This document shows, piece after piece, positions 1 through 7,838 of a stretch of 10,154 nt of DNA. Position 1 is the stretch's first letter; each line of letters opens with the position of its first letter. The stretch is from Candidatus Omnitrophota bacterium (GTDB taxonomy: Bacteria; Omnitrophota; Gorgyraeia; Tantalellales; Tantalellaceae): positions 1 to 10,154 of the forward strand of contig JAGLIU010000103.1 in NCBI GenBank assembly GCA_023142805.1, written 5' to 3'. A model generated the notes under the pieces. It worked only from the letters and a program-made list of their open reading frames with translations. It searched no databases and was not told the DNA's origin. Both the position numbers and the translations under genes were made by a program.

Positions 1-16
1 ATAGGAAGGATTTTTT

Positions 17-859
17 ATGGAGCCTGTTGGGAAAATAAAAAAAAACATGGATTATAGTAAGGATCTAAAAGAGATCATAGATATCCTGAAACTGGTGTCA
101 TCTTCAGAATATAGTCGATTATTCTCTGTGGTTCCTAGAGAAAATGATTTAGGGGATATTTTAACGGATTGTATCGGGATGTTGGGTAGTAATATCGCTG
201 ATACTGTTTATTTTAAGGAAAAAGAGGATCTTCCTCAGCTAGTTCTATTGATTTGTTCAGATGAAGGGTTTCTCGGGGAGATGAACGCGCGTATTGTAAA
301 TGTCGCTATTAGAAAGTCTCGTAATAAAGAAACCAGGTTTGTTGTTATGGGAGAAAGAGGAGCAGGGCTTCTAGCTGAAGCCGGGAAAAAATATGTAAGC
401 ATACCTACTCTTGATAATGAAGTAAGGATAAAAGAAGTCAAACGAGTCGCGAATTATATAATGGGGTTATATAAAAATGAAAAAGTAGGGGCGATAAATG
501 TGGTATATATGAAATTTAAGTCTTACACTAATCATGTGGCCGAGATGGTGAGAATAATTCCATGTGATGAGTTAGTAAGACATATATCTAAACACGAGGA
601 TAACGGGGAAGTTATTATAGCTCCCGGGGTTGAATCTGTGATGGGGTATTTAGTGAAAATGTGGCTTGAAGACAGTCTTTTTAGACTTTTTTGGTCCAGC
701 AAGCTTTCGGAATGGGCAACAAAGGTTATAAAATTGGAGAACAGTTCTGATGAGTTGAAGAATATAACAGAACGGTTAAAGTTCAAATATTTTAAAGCTA
801 TTCACGCTAAAAGCGATAAGGTTATAAGAGAAATTTTTGCCGCGAAAACAATATCTTAA
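17..859 (+). CDS. atpG: F-type ATP synthase gamma subunit, divergent
   Basis: This is the central-stalk (rotor) subunit of F1, which couples rotation to catalysis in the alpha/beta hexamer at the inner membrane. The length, 280 residues, is close to the usual ~285. The N-terminus (residues about 5-32, GKIKKN...LKLVSSSE) aligns without gaps to the canonical KDIKRRI...KMVAAAK helix, which supports the start at 17. An AGGAAGG Shine-Dalgarno site lies 7 nt upstream. The middle carries SDEGFLGEMN (about residues 82-91) in place of the usual SDRGLCGGLN. The C-terminal helix, KYFKAIHAKSDKVIREI, matches the family pattern YNKARQAxITxEIxEI. The gene directly precedes beta, as in the classical alpha-gamma-beta-epsilon order. 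A TAG at 2-4 could be the stop of an upstream atpA, but too little sequence is present to tell. Identity is well below typical gamma subunits, so it may be a lineage-specific or alternative F1. A run of nine A's lies at 37-45. Confidence 0.85.
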   Translation: MEPVGKIKKNMDYSKDLKEIIDILKLVSSSEYSRLFSVVPRENDLGDILTDCIGMLGSNIADTVYFKEKEDLPQLVLLICSDEGFLGEMNARIVNVAIRKSRNKETRFVVMGERGAGLLAEAGKKYVSIPTLDNEVRIKEVKRVANYIMGLYKNEKVGAINVVYMKFKSYTNHVAEMVRIIPCDELVRHISKHEDNGEVIIAPGVESVMGYLVKMWLEDSLFRLFWSSKLSEWATKVIKLENSSDELKNITERLKFKYFKAIHAKSDKVIREIFAAKTIS

Positions 860-915
860 TGAACAAAGGATGCCGGGGTAGTATTTATTCGTCTCGGTTC
901 TTGCAGTGTTATATT

Positions 916-922
916 AGGGAGA
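916..922 (+). promoter_or_regulatory. Shine-Dalgarno site deciding the atpD start
   Basis: AGGGAGA lies 5 nt before ATG 928. The upstream in-frame ATG at 859, which overlaps the gamma stop by one base, has no such site. The 23 residues it would add do not resemble the N-terminus of any beta subunit. Confidence 0.7.
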
Positions 923-927
923 AATAT

Positions 928-2337
928 ATGCCAAAAGCAGATAAAAAAATAAAAATAGGAAAGATAATAGCGGTTAAAGGGCCTGTAGTCGAGGTGTTTT
1001 TTCAAGGGGTTGAAGTGATCCCGTCAATACATGAAATACTCAGGGCCAAAACTGTGGACGGACATGATGTGAGAATGGAAGTTATTGAGCAGATGGGAAA
1101 TATGCGAGTGAAATGTGTTTGTCTGTCTCTTAATATGGGTCTTCGACGTAATTCTGATGTTGAAGCTTTGAATTCGGTTATTACAGTTCCGGATTCCGCG
1201 GATTGTTGCGGTCGGCTTTTGAATGTATTCGGTGAGCCAATAGATAAACTAGGTGATTTGCCGGAGACACGTAAACGTATACCGATAAGAAGATCCGGGG
1301 TGAAGGGGTTGAAAAAAGTGTTGCTGGGCGAAAAAAGGGAATACAGGATCATTGAGACCGGGATAAAAATGCTTGATCTGTTATTTCCTTTTGTTGACGG
1401 GTCTAAAACCGGTATTTTGGGAGGCGCGGCTTTAGGAAAAAGTATTCTTACTCTCGAGATCATACATAATGTAGTTAAAAGGCGGGGCGCGTCCTGTGTT
1501 TTTACCGGAGCGGGAGAACGTATAAGGGAAGGTAACGAGCTTTATTTTGAAATGAAAGAAACCGGGGTTTTAGAAAAGATAGCTCTTATTTTTGGACAAA
1601 TGAATGAATCTCCGGGAGTAAGACATGAAGTTGTTTTCAGCGGGGTAACCATAGCGGAATCAATGCAGGAAAAAGGTGAGGATGTTATTTTTTTCCTGGA
1701 TAATGTTTTTAGGTTTACACAAGCCGGAGCGGAATTATCGGCTCTTATGGGAAAGATACCTTCCGAAACAGGGTATCAGCCGACACTTGTGTCCGAGGTT
1801 AGTGAATTTCATGAAAGAATAAGATCCAGTGAGGCCGCGTCCATAACAGCAGTGGAGGCTGTTTATGTTCCCGCCGATGATTTAACAGACCCGGCTGTTG
1901 TCGCTATATTTTCACATTTGGATTCCATAATAGTCCTTTCAAGGGAATACGTACAAAAAGGTTTGTATCCCGCGATTGATCCTATGTTTTCGTCTTCGGC
2001 GTACTTGGATCCGGAAATAGTCGGGCAGAAACATTTTAATGTTACCAATGAAGTTAAAAAGATCTTCCAGAAATTTGTGGAACTCCAGAAATTGATCGCT
2101 GTTATCGGTATGGATGAGTTGTCGCGACAGGAACGGATACTATGTGAGCGAGCGATGAACCTTCAGAATTTTCTAACACAACCGTTTTTTGTGGCGGAGA
2201 AATATACCAATAGACCCGGGAAATTTGTGGAGCTTGAAGAAACTTTGAATGGATGTGAAAGAATAGTAACAGGAAGGTTGGATAAAGTTTCCGCGGAGAA
2301 GTTGTATATGATAGGAAGTATAGATGAAGCGTTATAG
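928..2337 (+). CDS. atpD: F-type ATP synthase beta subunit (catalytic)
   Basis: This is the catalytic F1 subunit, which makes or hydrolyses ATP at the alpha/beta interface. From ATG 928 it is 469 residues, the normal bacterial beta length. In order, it has the N-terminal beta-barrel (GKIIAVKGPVVEVFF), the P-loop GGAALGKS (165-172; family GGAGVGKT), the catalytic Glu in GER (E197), the Walker B aspartate in FFLDN (D258) with the following Arg (R262), GYQPTL, VPADDLTDP, the adenine-contacting GLYPAIDP, and DELS (396-399). It ends in GSIDEAL, a few residues shorter than usual. All catalytic residues are present, so it should be active, but P-loop Gly-Val is replaced by Ala-Leu and Thr by Ser. 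It follows gamma closely. The expected next gene, epsilon (atpC), is absent and gspE follows instead. The alpha, b, a, c and delta subunits must lie elsewhere. Confidence 0.95.
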   Translation: MPKADKKIKIGKIIAVKGPVVEVFFQGVEVIPSIHEILRAKTVDGHDVRMEVIEQMGNMRVKCVCLSLNMGLRRNSDVEALNSVITVPDSADCCGRLLNVFGEPIDKLGDLPETRKRIPIRRSGVKGLKKVLLGEKREYRIIETGIKMLDLLFPFVDGSKTGILGGAALGKSILTLEIIHNVVKRRGASCVFTGAGERIREGNELYFEMKETGVLEKIALIFGQMNESPGVRHEVVFSGVTIAESMQEKGEDVIFFLDNVFRFTQAGAELSALMGKIPSETGYQPTLVSEVSEFHERIRSSEAASITAVEAVYVPADDLTDPAVVAIFSHLDSIIVLSREYVQKGLYPAIDPMFSSSAYLDPEIVGQKHFNVTNEVKKIFQKFVELQKLIAVIGMDELSRQERILCERAMNLQNFLTQPFFVAEKYTNRPGKFVELEETLNGCERIVTGRLDKVSAEKLYMIGSIDEAL

Positions 2338-2391
2338 GTTTCAGAGAATATGAAAAAAATATATAGAGAATGGGCGTAAGGTGGAGAATAT

Positions 2392-4068
2392 ATGGAAAAA
2401 ATAGGGAAAATATTGGTAGAGATGGGGATAATAAACGAGGAACAACTGGCCAAGGCGGTTGCTAAAGCTCGTAAGACGGGAGCGATGTTCGGGCAGACCT
2501 TGATAGATCTTGGATATATCACTGAAGAGCAGTTGTTATCCGCTTTAGGTAAACAATTAGGGATACCGTATTATCCTAATCTGAAAAATATAAAAATACC
2601 GGATGAAGTGATAAAAGCAGTACCGGTGAAAATAGTATGGCATTATAAGTTTATGCCGCTATCTTTAGAAGAAGGGGTGTTAAAACTCGCGATATCCGAT
2701 CCGCATGAGATATGGTCTACCGAAGATATAAAATTGGTGCTGGGTTATTCGACCGAAACCGTTCTCGCTCCAAGTAAAGCTATTTTAGAAGCGATAAGTA
2801 AATATTACGGTATTGGAGCGGATACGGTACAGAGGATACTGGAAAAGAAAGAACCCGAAAAAGAAAAAAAAGAGAAACCTGTAGAACAAAAGGTGCGTGA
2901 TATTGAAAAATCCGCGGGTGAAGCCTCTGTTGTAAAACTTGTAGAACAAATATTGATGTCGGGTATAAAATCTCAAGCGACAGACATACATTTTGAGCAA
3001 TATCGCGGTAAGATAAAGATAAGATGTCGTGTAGATGGGATCTTATGTGATCTTGCTCTTCCCAAAGAAATAGCTGTTCTATACCCGGCCATAGTTTCTC
3101 GTGTGAAAATAATTTCAGGTCTTGATGTTGTGGAAAAGAGGATACCTCAAGACGGAAGAGTGAAAATAAAGTTTCATGGCAACGCGGTTGATCTCAGGGT
3201 GTCTATTATACCTGTCGCGCACGGCGAAAATATTGTTATACGAATACTCCCCGGTCATATGATATATGATCTGGGCGAATTGGGGTTTTCCGCTGACGAA
3301 TTAAAAAAAATGAAGGAATTGATCCATTTACCGGTAGGGTTAATATTCCTCGCGGGACCTACCGGGAGCGGAAAAACGACTACTTTGTACGCGTGTCTTT
3401 CGGAAATAAAAAATCCCGATATAAAAATAATAACTATCGAGGATCCTATGGAATATGAGATGGAGGACATAATGCAGATCCCGATAGTGCCGAAAGTGGG
3501 GTTAACCTTTGCCAGTTGTCTGAGAAGTGTGTTAAGGCATGATCCTGATATTGCTATGGTAGGAGAGGTTCGTGATTCTGAAACGGCTGAGCTTGCTGTC
3601 AGAAGCGCGCTAACGGGACATTTGATCCTTTCGACAATTCATACAAATGACGCGACAAGCGGTGTGGCAAGATTAAAAGACATGGGGATAGAAACGTTTC
3701 TTTTAGTTTCCGCGGTGAAAGCTTTTGTCGCCCAGCGTTTAGTGCGTGTTGTGTGTGATAAATGTAAAACCGTAAATGATGTTCCGTACGTTTCTCCGGA
3801 CAAAAAAACAGTGATCAAAAAACACTATACAGGCAACGGGTGCGAAGAATGCAGGTTTACAGGATATAAAGGAAGAACCGCGATACACGAAATTTTTGTT
3901 ATAGATAAAGACATGCAGGAATTGATACTAAAAGGAGCGTCCAGTCAGATCATACGAGAAAAAGCTAAAGCCGGAGGTATGAAGACCTTGCGTGATAATG
4001 GGTGGGAAAAGGTAAGAGAGGCGGTTACGACGATAGAAGAGGTTTTGAGGGTAACCGAAACAGATTAA
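2392..4068 (+). CDS. gspE: type II secretion ATPase GspE (PilB/MshE-like)
   Basis: This cytoplasmic hexameric ATPase powers pseudopilus assembly. It is 558 residues, and an AAGGTGGAG Shine-Dalgarno site 5 nt upstream supports the start. Residues 3-55 hold two 24-residue MshEN motifs (G-x-x-L-V-x-x-G-I-I-x-x-x-x-L pattern) separated by exactly five residues; this is the arrangement that binds c-di-GMP in MshE. A charged Lys/Glu linker (about 150-170) leads to the N2 and ATPase domains. Visible motifs are Walker A GPTGSGKTTT (322-331), the Asp box EDPMEY (350-355), Walker B (MVGEVRD, about 385-391), the His box (GHLILSTIHTND), and a four-cysteine zinc site (C455, C458, C484, C487). The ATPase core is intact. 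The gene begins the secretion run 54 nt after atpD. The absence of gspC and gspD beside it means the secretin module lies elsewhere. A PilB role cannot be excluded from this gene alone, but the downstream pseudopilins argue for T2SS. Confidence 0.93.
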   Translation: MEKIGKILVEMGIINEEQLAKAVAKARKTGAMFGQTLIDLGYITEEQLLSALGKQLGIPYYPNLKNIKIPDEVIKAVPVKIVWHYKFMPLSLEEGVLKLAISDPHEIWSTEDIKLVLGYSTETVLAPSKAILEAISKYYGIGADTVQRILEKKEPEKEKKEKPVEQKVRDIEKSAGEASVVKLVEQILMSGIKSQATDIHFEQYRGKIKIRCRVDGILCDLALPKEIAVLYPAIVSRVKIISGLDVVEKRIPQDGRVKIKFHGNAVDLRVSIIPVAHGENIVIRILPGHMIYDLGELGFSADELKKMKELIHLPVGLIFLAGPTGSGKTTTLYACLSEIKNPDIKIITIEDPMEYEMEDIMQIPIVPKVGLTFASCLRSVLRHDPDIAMVGEVRDSETAELAVRSALTGHLILSTIHTNDATSGVARLKDMGIETFLLVSAVKAFVAQRLVRVVCDKCKTVNDVPYVSPDKKTVIKKHYTGNGCEECRFTGYKGRTAIHEIFVIDKDMQELILKGASSQIIREKAKAGGMKTLRDNGWEKVREAVTTIEEVLRVTETD

Positions 4069-4137
4069 AAATGATGTCGGGTTATAGCGAATAAGTAGCC
4101 CTTAAGCTGTAAATGGTGCCCGGGGGGAAGGAAGAAA

Positions 4138-4191
4138 ATGGTTTTCCCCTTCAGGGACGGAAAGAGAATGGACATTTCAGACAGATCATGA
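4138..4191 (+). CDS. putative 17-codon leader ORF coupled to gspF
   Basis: A short ORF, MVFPLQGRKRMDISDRS, starts at ATG 4138 behind a purine-rich Shine-Dalgarno stretch (GGAAGGAAG, 4126-4134). Its TGA stop (4189-4191) overlaps the gspF ATG (4188-4190) as ATGA, the classical arrangement for translational coupling. The gspF start itself has only CAGACAGATC ahead of it, so ribosomes terminating here could supply its initiation. No family is recognised, and the peptide may matter only as a ribosome-delivery device. The reading is by inspection. Chance occurrence is possible for so short an ORF. Confidence 0.45.
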   Translation: MVFPFRDGKRMDISDRS

Positions 4192-5420
4192 AATTTTATT
4201 ATAAAGCTAAAAGAGGCCCGAATGAAATTGTTCAGGGAGATATTGTCGCGGCGAATCAGGACGTGGCTGTCGCTAAATTGAGACAAATGGGGCTTGTTCC
4301 TATCTATGTAAAAACGAAAACTACCGGTGGTGTGAGAGAAAAAAGTATAGAGAAAAAAAAGAAACAAATTTTTTCCGGTGGTAAAGTTACAAAAACACAC
4401 ATATACATATTTACGAAAAAACTCAGGGTGTTTTTACGGTCACAGGAACCGTTGCTCAAAAGTCTGTATTTTTTGGAAAGTCAGATCACGAATAAAAATT
4501 TCAAAAATTTAATCAAATCTATTATTGAAGCCGTTAGAGAAGGTTTAAGTTTTTCCGATAGTCTAGACCGGTTTCCGCAATATTTTTCCCCATTATATAT
4601 AAGCATAATAAGAGCGGGAGAAGCTAGCGGCAAACTTGATGAGTCTCTTAATGAAATAGCGAAATATCTGGACGATGAAAAACAATTGTCCCAGAAGGTT
4701 ATGTCTAGTTTGGCATATCCTGTAGTCATGGTATCAGTGGGGTTCGCGACCATAATTTTTATTATAACTTTTGTTGTTCCAAAACTCCGAGGTCTTTTTG
4801 AGGATTTCGCGGATAAATTGCCGATCATGACAAAGCTTTTATTGGATCTTTCTACTGTTTTTTCCAGATATTGGATAATTATATTCGGTGGATTCGCGGG
4901 TTTTGTGGTATTTCTTGTATATACTAAGGAAGAAATGTGGCAAAAAAGAGCGTTAGGGGTGATCAAGAAAAAAACACCGGTTGTAAAAGATATAATTTTT
5001 AATCAGTCTCTTTGCCGTTTTGCCAGAGGTATGTCTATTCTTTTGGCTAGCGGGGTTTCTTTGTTGGAGGCTATCAGGATATCTATTCCGCTTATTGAAG
5101 ATGAAGCCGCGAGAGGTGAGCTTGACAAAGCTTGCCAGCAAATTATCGGAGGAGCGGGTTTGGAAGAAAGTTTAAGGGAAAACTGTAGATATATACCGGA
5201 TATGTTCATAAAAATGGTAGCTGTGGGAGAGGCCAGCGGTAGATTGGATGAGATCTTAAATGAAATGGCGGATAGTTATTCGGAGGAAGTTGAAACAATG
5301 ACAAAGATGGTAACTTCGCTTATAGAGCCTGTCGCTATTCTGATAGTGGGAGGGATCTTGGGATTTATTGTTATCGCGGTACTTTTGCCCATTTTTGAAA
5401 TGAGTTTGTTTGTACAATAA
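4188..5420 (+). CDS. gspF: type II secretion inner-membrane platform GspF
   Basis: This is the polytopic platform protein around which GspE drives pseudopilin assembly. From ATG 4188 it is 410 residues, the usual GspF length. It opens with MKFYYKAKRG and ...KLRQMGLVPIYV, the standard GspF N-terminus. Two T2SSF domains are visible, each ending in the hallmark repeat: AGEASGKLDE (143-152) and VGEASGRLDE (346-355). Membrane segments lie at about 178-200, 228-246 and 383-405. An upstream in-frame ATG at 4113 would add 25 residues, but they have no family resemblance and no Shine-Dalgarno site, so it was not used. The start has no good ribosome site of its own and overlaps a 17-codon ORF by ATGA. 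A 119-nt gap separates it from gspE, unusually long for this pair. The gene looks intact. Confidence 0.93.
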   Translation: MKFYYKAKRGPNEIVQGDIVAANQDVAVAKLRQMGLVPIYVKTKTTGGVREKSIEKKKKQIFSGGKVTKTHIYIFTKKLRVFLRSQEPLLKSLYFLESQITNKNFKNLIKSIIEAVREGLSFSDSLDRFPQYFSPLYISIIRAGEASGKLDESLNEIAKYLDDEKQLSQKVMSSLAYPVVMVSVGFATIIFIITFVVPKLRGLFEDFADKLPIMTKLLLDLSTVFSRYWIIIFGGFAGFVVFLVYTKEEMWQKRALGVIKKKTPVVKDIIFNQSLCRFARGMSILLASGVSLLEAIRISIPLIEDEAARGELDKACQQIIGGAGLEESLRENCRYIPDMFIKMVAVGEASGRLDEILNEMADSYSEEVETMTKMVTSLIEPVAILIVGGILGFIVIAVLLPIFEMSLFVQ

Positions 5421-5422
5421 AA

Positions 5423-5436
5423 AGGCCGGGGGGCCT
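5423..5436 (+). other. small GC-rich hairpin between gspF and gspL
   Basis: AGGCC-GGGG-GGCCT forms a 5-bp stem with a 4-nt loop, starting 3 nt after the gspF stop. There is no T-run after it, so it is not a standard Rho-independent terminator. It could pause or attenuate transcription, or protect the 3' end of an upstream transcript. Confidence 0.35.
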
Positions 5437-5460
5437 ATTGAGGAAACCGTTAACTAAACT

Positions 5461-6876
5461 ATGATCATTTTTGAAATAAGCGCTGATTATGTAAAAGCTG
5501 TTTGGGGAAAAAATAATATTCCGTTAAAAGATTCCCAGATAAACGGTATGGTTTGTAAACCACTTGGAGTTTCTGAACCCGATGAAGTTATAGAGGTTAT
5601 TTCATCTATTATAAACGAGTCGATATATAAAAAATATAAGCCCTTGATCTTGTGTATGCCAAGAGATCAGGTTATATTGCGGAATCTTAGTTTTCCATCT
5701 AAAGACGAAGTTGAACTGGAAAGTATCATAGAGCTTCATCTCACCCAAGAAGTTCCATATTCCAGAGAAGAGATCATTTATAATTATTCTACTTTAGATA
5801 AAACTCAGGACGGGTTTACTAATGTTTTGTTGAGTATTGTTCACAGACGAACGCTGTTAAAACAGTTTTCCTTTTTCGAAAAACTAAACCTGTATCCGGA
5901 TAATATTTTGTTAGGGACTTTTGGGCTTTTAAGATTCTTCCAAAAAGCCGCTCAGCCTGATAAGTTGTCCAATAATCTTATAGCATGTCTGGATATAGGA
6001 GATACATTTACTGATTTTTTTATTGCCAAAGGAGATAAAATACTTTTCAGCAAAAGTATAGTGATCCCGGGATATAAACTGAAAGAAAACGATAAATTGT
6101 CCAAGTTCGTAGGGGAGCTCAAGCAGGCTAATATGATAGCCAGAACGAAATATAACGAAAATCCCTCAAAAGTATACATGTCCGGTATTCGATGGAAAAA
6201 TCTAGAACTAATGACGAATATAAGTGATATTTTTCAGCAGGAACCTGTGATAATAGATCCTATGGAGGTAATATCATCCTTAAAAGGTGTTGATAATGCC
6301 AGGGAGATCACCTCGAAAATATCTATATCGTCTCTACTGGGAATTGCCCTCAATCCCTTATCAGCGCAATTCAGTTTTGTATTGCCTGAAGCTAAAATGC
6401 GCAAATATGCCAGGGAGACTGCGAAACATTTGTTTGTTACAGGCGGAGTCGTAATATGTCTTTTGGTTCTTATGTTAATAGCTTTTATGGGAAAAACATA
6501 CGCTTTACAGAATTATTTTACACGGTTATCGTTGGAAATACGCACAATGGAGCGGATGAATGAAACAGTGATGGCAGATCTTAAAAAAATAAAAGTGTTA
6601 AGAAAATTCGCGAGAGATCAGGATTCTTTCTTATATTTTTATTATGAACTAGCGAGAATGGTGCCCAGGAGTATCGCGGTAGATAGACTGGTCTTCAACA
6701 AGAAAAAAGAATTTTCTATTGTGGGAAAAGGCGCTGATATGGGGGAGATATTTAAGTTTGTTCGAACTCTGAATAATTCGAAAATGTTCGGAAAAGCGGA
6801 ACTTAGATATTCCAGAAAAATGACAAAAGGAAATGAAGAGTTCAATGAGTTCAATATAATGTGTCATATAGGATAA
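5461..6876 (+). CDS. gspL: GspL-like assembly protein (PilM-PilN fusion)
   Basis: This bitopic inner-membrane protein would tie the GspE ATPase to the periplasmic parts of the machine. It is 471 residues. The cytoplasmic part is an actin-like PilM/GspL fold: the N-terminus reads IIFEISADYVKAVWG, and a second phosphate-1-like strand carries CLDIGDTFTDFFIAKG (D178 onward). One membrane segment lies at about 323-346 (LFVTGGVVICLLVLMLIAF). A coiled coil follows, then a PilN-like ferredoxin domain (PRSIAVDRLVF...FSIVGKGADM). This is the domain order of GspL, equivalent to PilM plus PilN in one chain. ATG 5461 is the first start after an in-frame stop at 5455. The nearest Shine-Dalgarno-like sequence (GAGGA, 5440-5444) is 16 nt away, unusually far. 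The gene sits between gspF and gspM rather than after gspK as in proteobacterial operons. Assignment rests on architecture and context. Confidence 0.82.
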   Translation: MIIFEISADYVKAVWGKNNIPLKDSQINGMVCKPLGVSEPDEVIEVISSIINESIYKKYKPLILCMPRDQVILRNLSFPSKDEVELESIIELHLTQEVPYSREEIIYNYSTLDKTQDGFTNVLLSIVHRRTLLKQFSFFEKLNLYPDNILLGTFGLLRFFQKAAQPDKLSNNLIACLDIGDTFTDFFIAKGDKILFSKSIVIPGYKLKENDKLSKFVGELKQANMIARTKYNENPSKVYMSGIRWKNLELMTNISDIFQQEPVIIDPMEVISSLKGVDNAREITSKISISSLLGIALNPLSAQFSFVLPEAKMRKYARETAKHLFVTGGVVICLLVLMLIAFMGKTYALQNYFTRLSLEIRTMERMNETVMADLKKIKVLRKFARDQDSFLYFYYELARMVPRSIAVDRLVFNKKKEFSIVGKGADMGEIFKFVRTLNNSKMFGKAELRYSRKMTKGNEEFNEFNIMCHIG

Positions 6877-6882
6877 AATAAT

Positions 6883-7413
6883 ATGTCTAAATTAAAAAAG
6901 AAAGAAAAAATTTTAACAATAGGATTCGGAGTGTTAATGGCGGTCTTTATTGTTGAAAGACTTATGCTTGCTCCGTTTATAGAGAAGATGGAAAGTCTTT
7001 CAATAAAGATAGACGCGGAAGAAGATAAAGTGCGGAGATTGTTGTATATGGAATCACAGAAGGAGAATATCTCGAAAACTTTTGAGAAAGTAAAACCGTA
7101 TATTGTGACGGGTGAGACGGATAGCGGAACATTTTCTGATATTATGAATAATATAGAAGCGATCGCGAAAGAGCAGGGTATTATTCTTCTTAAAATGAAA
7201 CCCGAAGTATATGAGGATAAGCACAATAGAGATTATAATGTGAGAAAGGTTACCTTATCGATTGAGGGATATTTGAAAGAGGTTGTCCCGTTTCTTTATA
7301 AACTGGAAAACAGTAACTATCCTTTGAGTATAAACAAACTGGATCTTAAAGTGAAAAGTAGAGAAACAAATTTGATGACAGTAGACCTTGATGTGCATAT
7401 GATATATTTCTAA
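6883..7413 (+). CDS. gspM: GspM/PilO-like assembly protein
   Basis: This is a small bitopic inner-membrane protein of 176 residues, expected to dimerise with GspL in the assembly platform. A short basic N-terminus (MSKLKKKEK) precedes one membrane segment (about 10-31). A coiled-coil stretch (about 34-70, rich in Glu/Lys) follows, then a periplasmic alpha/beta domain (FSDIMNNIEAIAKEQGI...VTLSIEGYLKEVVPFLYKLE) in the PilO/GspM ferredoxin-like pattern. AGGA lies 9 nt before the start, and the gap to gspL is 6 nt, so the two are surely co-transcribed. Sequence conservation in this family is low. The call rests on size, topology, the PilO-type 'G.y..l..fl..le' segment and position after gspL. PilO is the main alternative name. 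Confidence 0.75.
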   Translation: MSKLKKKEKILTIGFGVLMAVFIVERLMLAPFIEKMESLSIKIDAEEDKVRRLLYMESQKENISKTFEKVKPYIVTGETDSGTFSDIMNNIEAIAKEQGIILLKMKPEVYEDKHNRDYNVRKVTLSIEGYLKEVVPFLYKLENSNYPLSINKLDLKVKSRETNLMTVDLDVHMIYF

Positions 7414-7457
7414 AAAAATTGTAGTAAAATATGAAATAGGAGCTTTGAAGAGAGAGT

Positions 7458-7481
7458 AGTGATCAGGGTATGGTGATCACT
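7458..7481 (+). promoter_or_regulatory. hairpin in the gspG leader
   Basis: AGTGATCA (7458-7465) and TGATCACT (7474-7481) form a perfect 8-bp stem around GGGTATGG. It ends 9 nt before the GGGGGAGAG ribosome site of gspG, with an A-run between. It lies in the 86-nt gap separating gspM from gspG, the longest gap around the pseudopilin gene on this side. It may stabilise a gspG message or mark a binding site for a dimeric regulator; the sequence does not decide which. A weak TAAAAT (-10-like, 7425-7430) lies just upstream without a convincing -35. Confidence 0.4.
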
Positions 7482-7499
7482 TAAAAAAAAGGGGGAGAG

Positions 7500-7838
7500 A
7501 TGAAAAAACGCGGTTTTACTCTTATAGAGATAATGCTTGTTGTCGCGATAATAGGCGTTTTGGCCGCTATGGTCGTTCCGAGGTTGACCGGAAGAACCAG
7601 GCAGACAAAGATATCCGTTTCTCAGGCTGATGTGGATGTTAATATCCCTTTAGCGATGGATCTGTATGAGTTAGATGTTGGTGAATTTCCTCCCAGTTTG
7701 GATAATCTGTTGAATAATAAAACAGGAAGTGACAGTTGGAGGGGACCGTATCTAAAGAAAGTTCCTAAGGACGCGTGGGGAAATCCTTATTATTATAAAT
7801 ATCCGGGAGAACATAATAAATATGGATATGATCTATAA
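7500..7838 (+). CDS. gspG: major pseudopilin GspG, cut by in-frame stop
   Basis: This is the major pseudopilin, which polymerises into the T2SS pseudopilus after cleavage by the prepilin peptidase. MKKRG|FTLIE carries the canonical cleavage site with Glu5, followed by the hydrophobic helix (IMLVVAIIGVLAAMVVPRL). The globular domain shows the GspG signature: PLAMDLYELDVGEFPPSLDNLL, then W-RGPYLKKVPKDAWGNPYYYKYPG. The frame ends at TAA 7836-7838 after YGYDL (112 residues). The family normally continues DLYS-GAD-...-GT-DDI-NW, and exactly that continuation is present in the same frame to TAG 7899 (about 133 residues in all). TAA stands where Tyr (TAT/TAC) is expected. As read, the protein would lack the loop that binds structural calcium in GspG homologues. 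A point mutation, a base-call error and readthrough all remain possible. TAA is the normal stop of most neighbouring genes, so recoding is unlikely. Confidence 0.93.
   Translation: MKKRGFTLIEIMLVVAIIGVLAAMVVPRLTGRTRQTKISVSQADVDVNIPLAMDLYELDVGEFPPSLDNLLNNKTGSDSWRGPYLKKVPKDAWGNPYYYKYPGEHNKYGYDL

Noticed and set aside
37..45. A9 tract in atpG as a phase-variation or slippage switch
   Set aside because: A-runs are common in this AT-rich sequence, and nothing else supports switching of a core rotor subunit.
859..927. Upstream start of atpD giving a 23-residue extension
   Set aside because: No ribosome site at 859, no family resemblance in the extension, and AGGGAGA correctly spaced before ATG 928.
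2350..2379. Nine-codon ORF (MKKIYREWA) before gspE whose stop touches the gspE ribosome site
   Set aside because: No good ribosome site of its own, and gspE already has a strong one, so there is no need to invoke coupling.
4069..4137. Possible riboswitch or structured leader before gspF (GGGTTA/TAGCCC dyad, G-rich then C-rich stretch)
   Set aside because: Only short imperfect stems, and it does not match the c-di-GMP or other riboswitch cores I know.
4113..4187. 25-residue N-terminal extension of GspF
   Set aside because: GspF homology begins exactly at MKFYYKA (4188), and ATG 4113 has no Shine-Dalgarno site.
7836..7838. TAA reassigned as a sense codon
   Set aside because: Most neighbouring genes end in TAA at their family-expected C-termini, and no other internal TAA occurs in the conserved genes.
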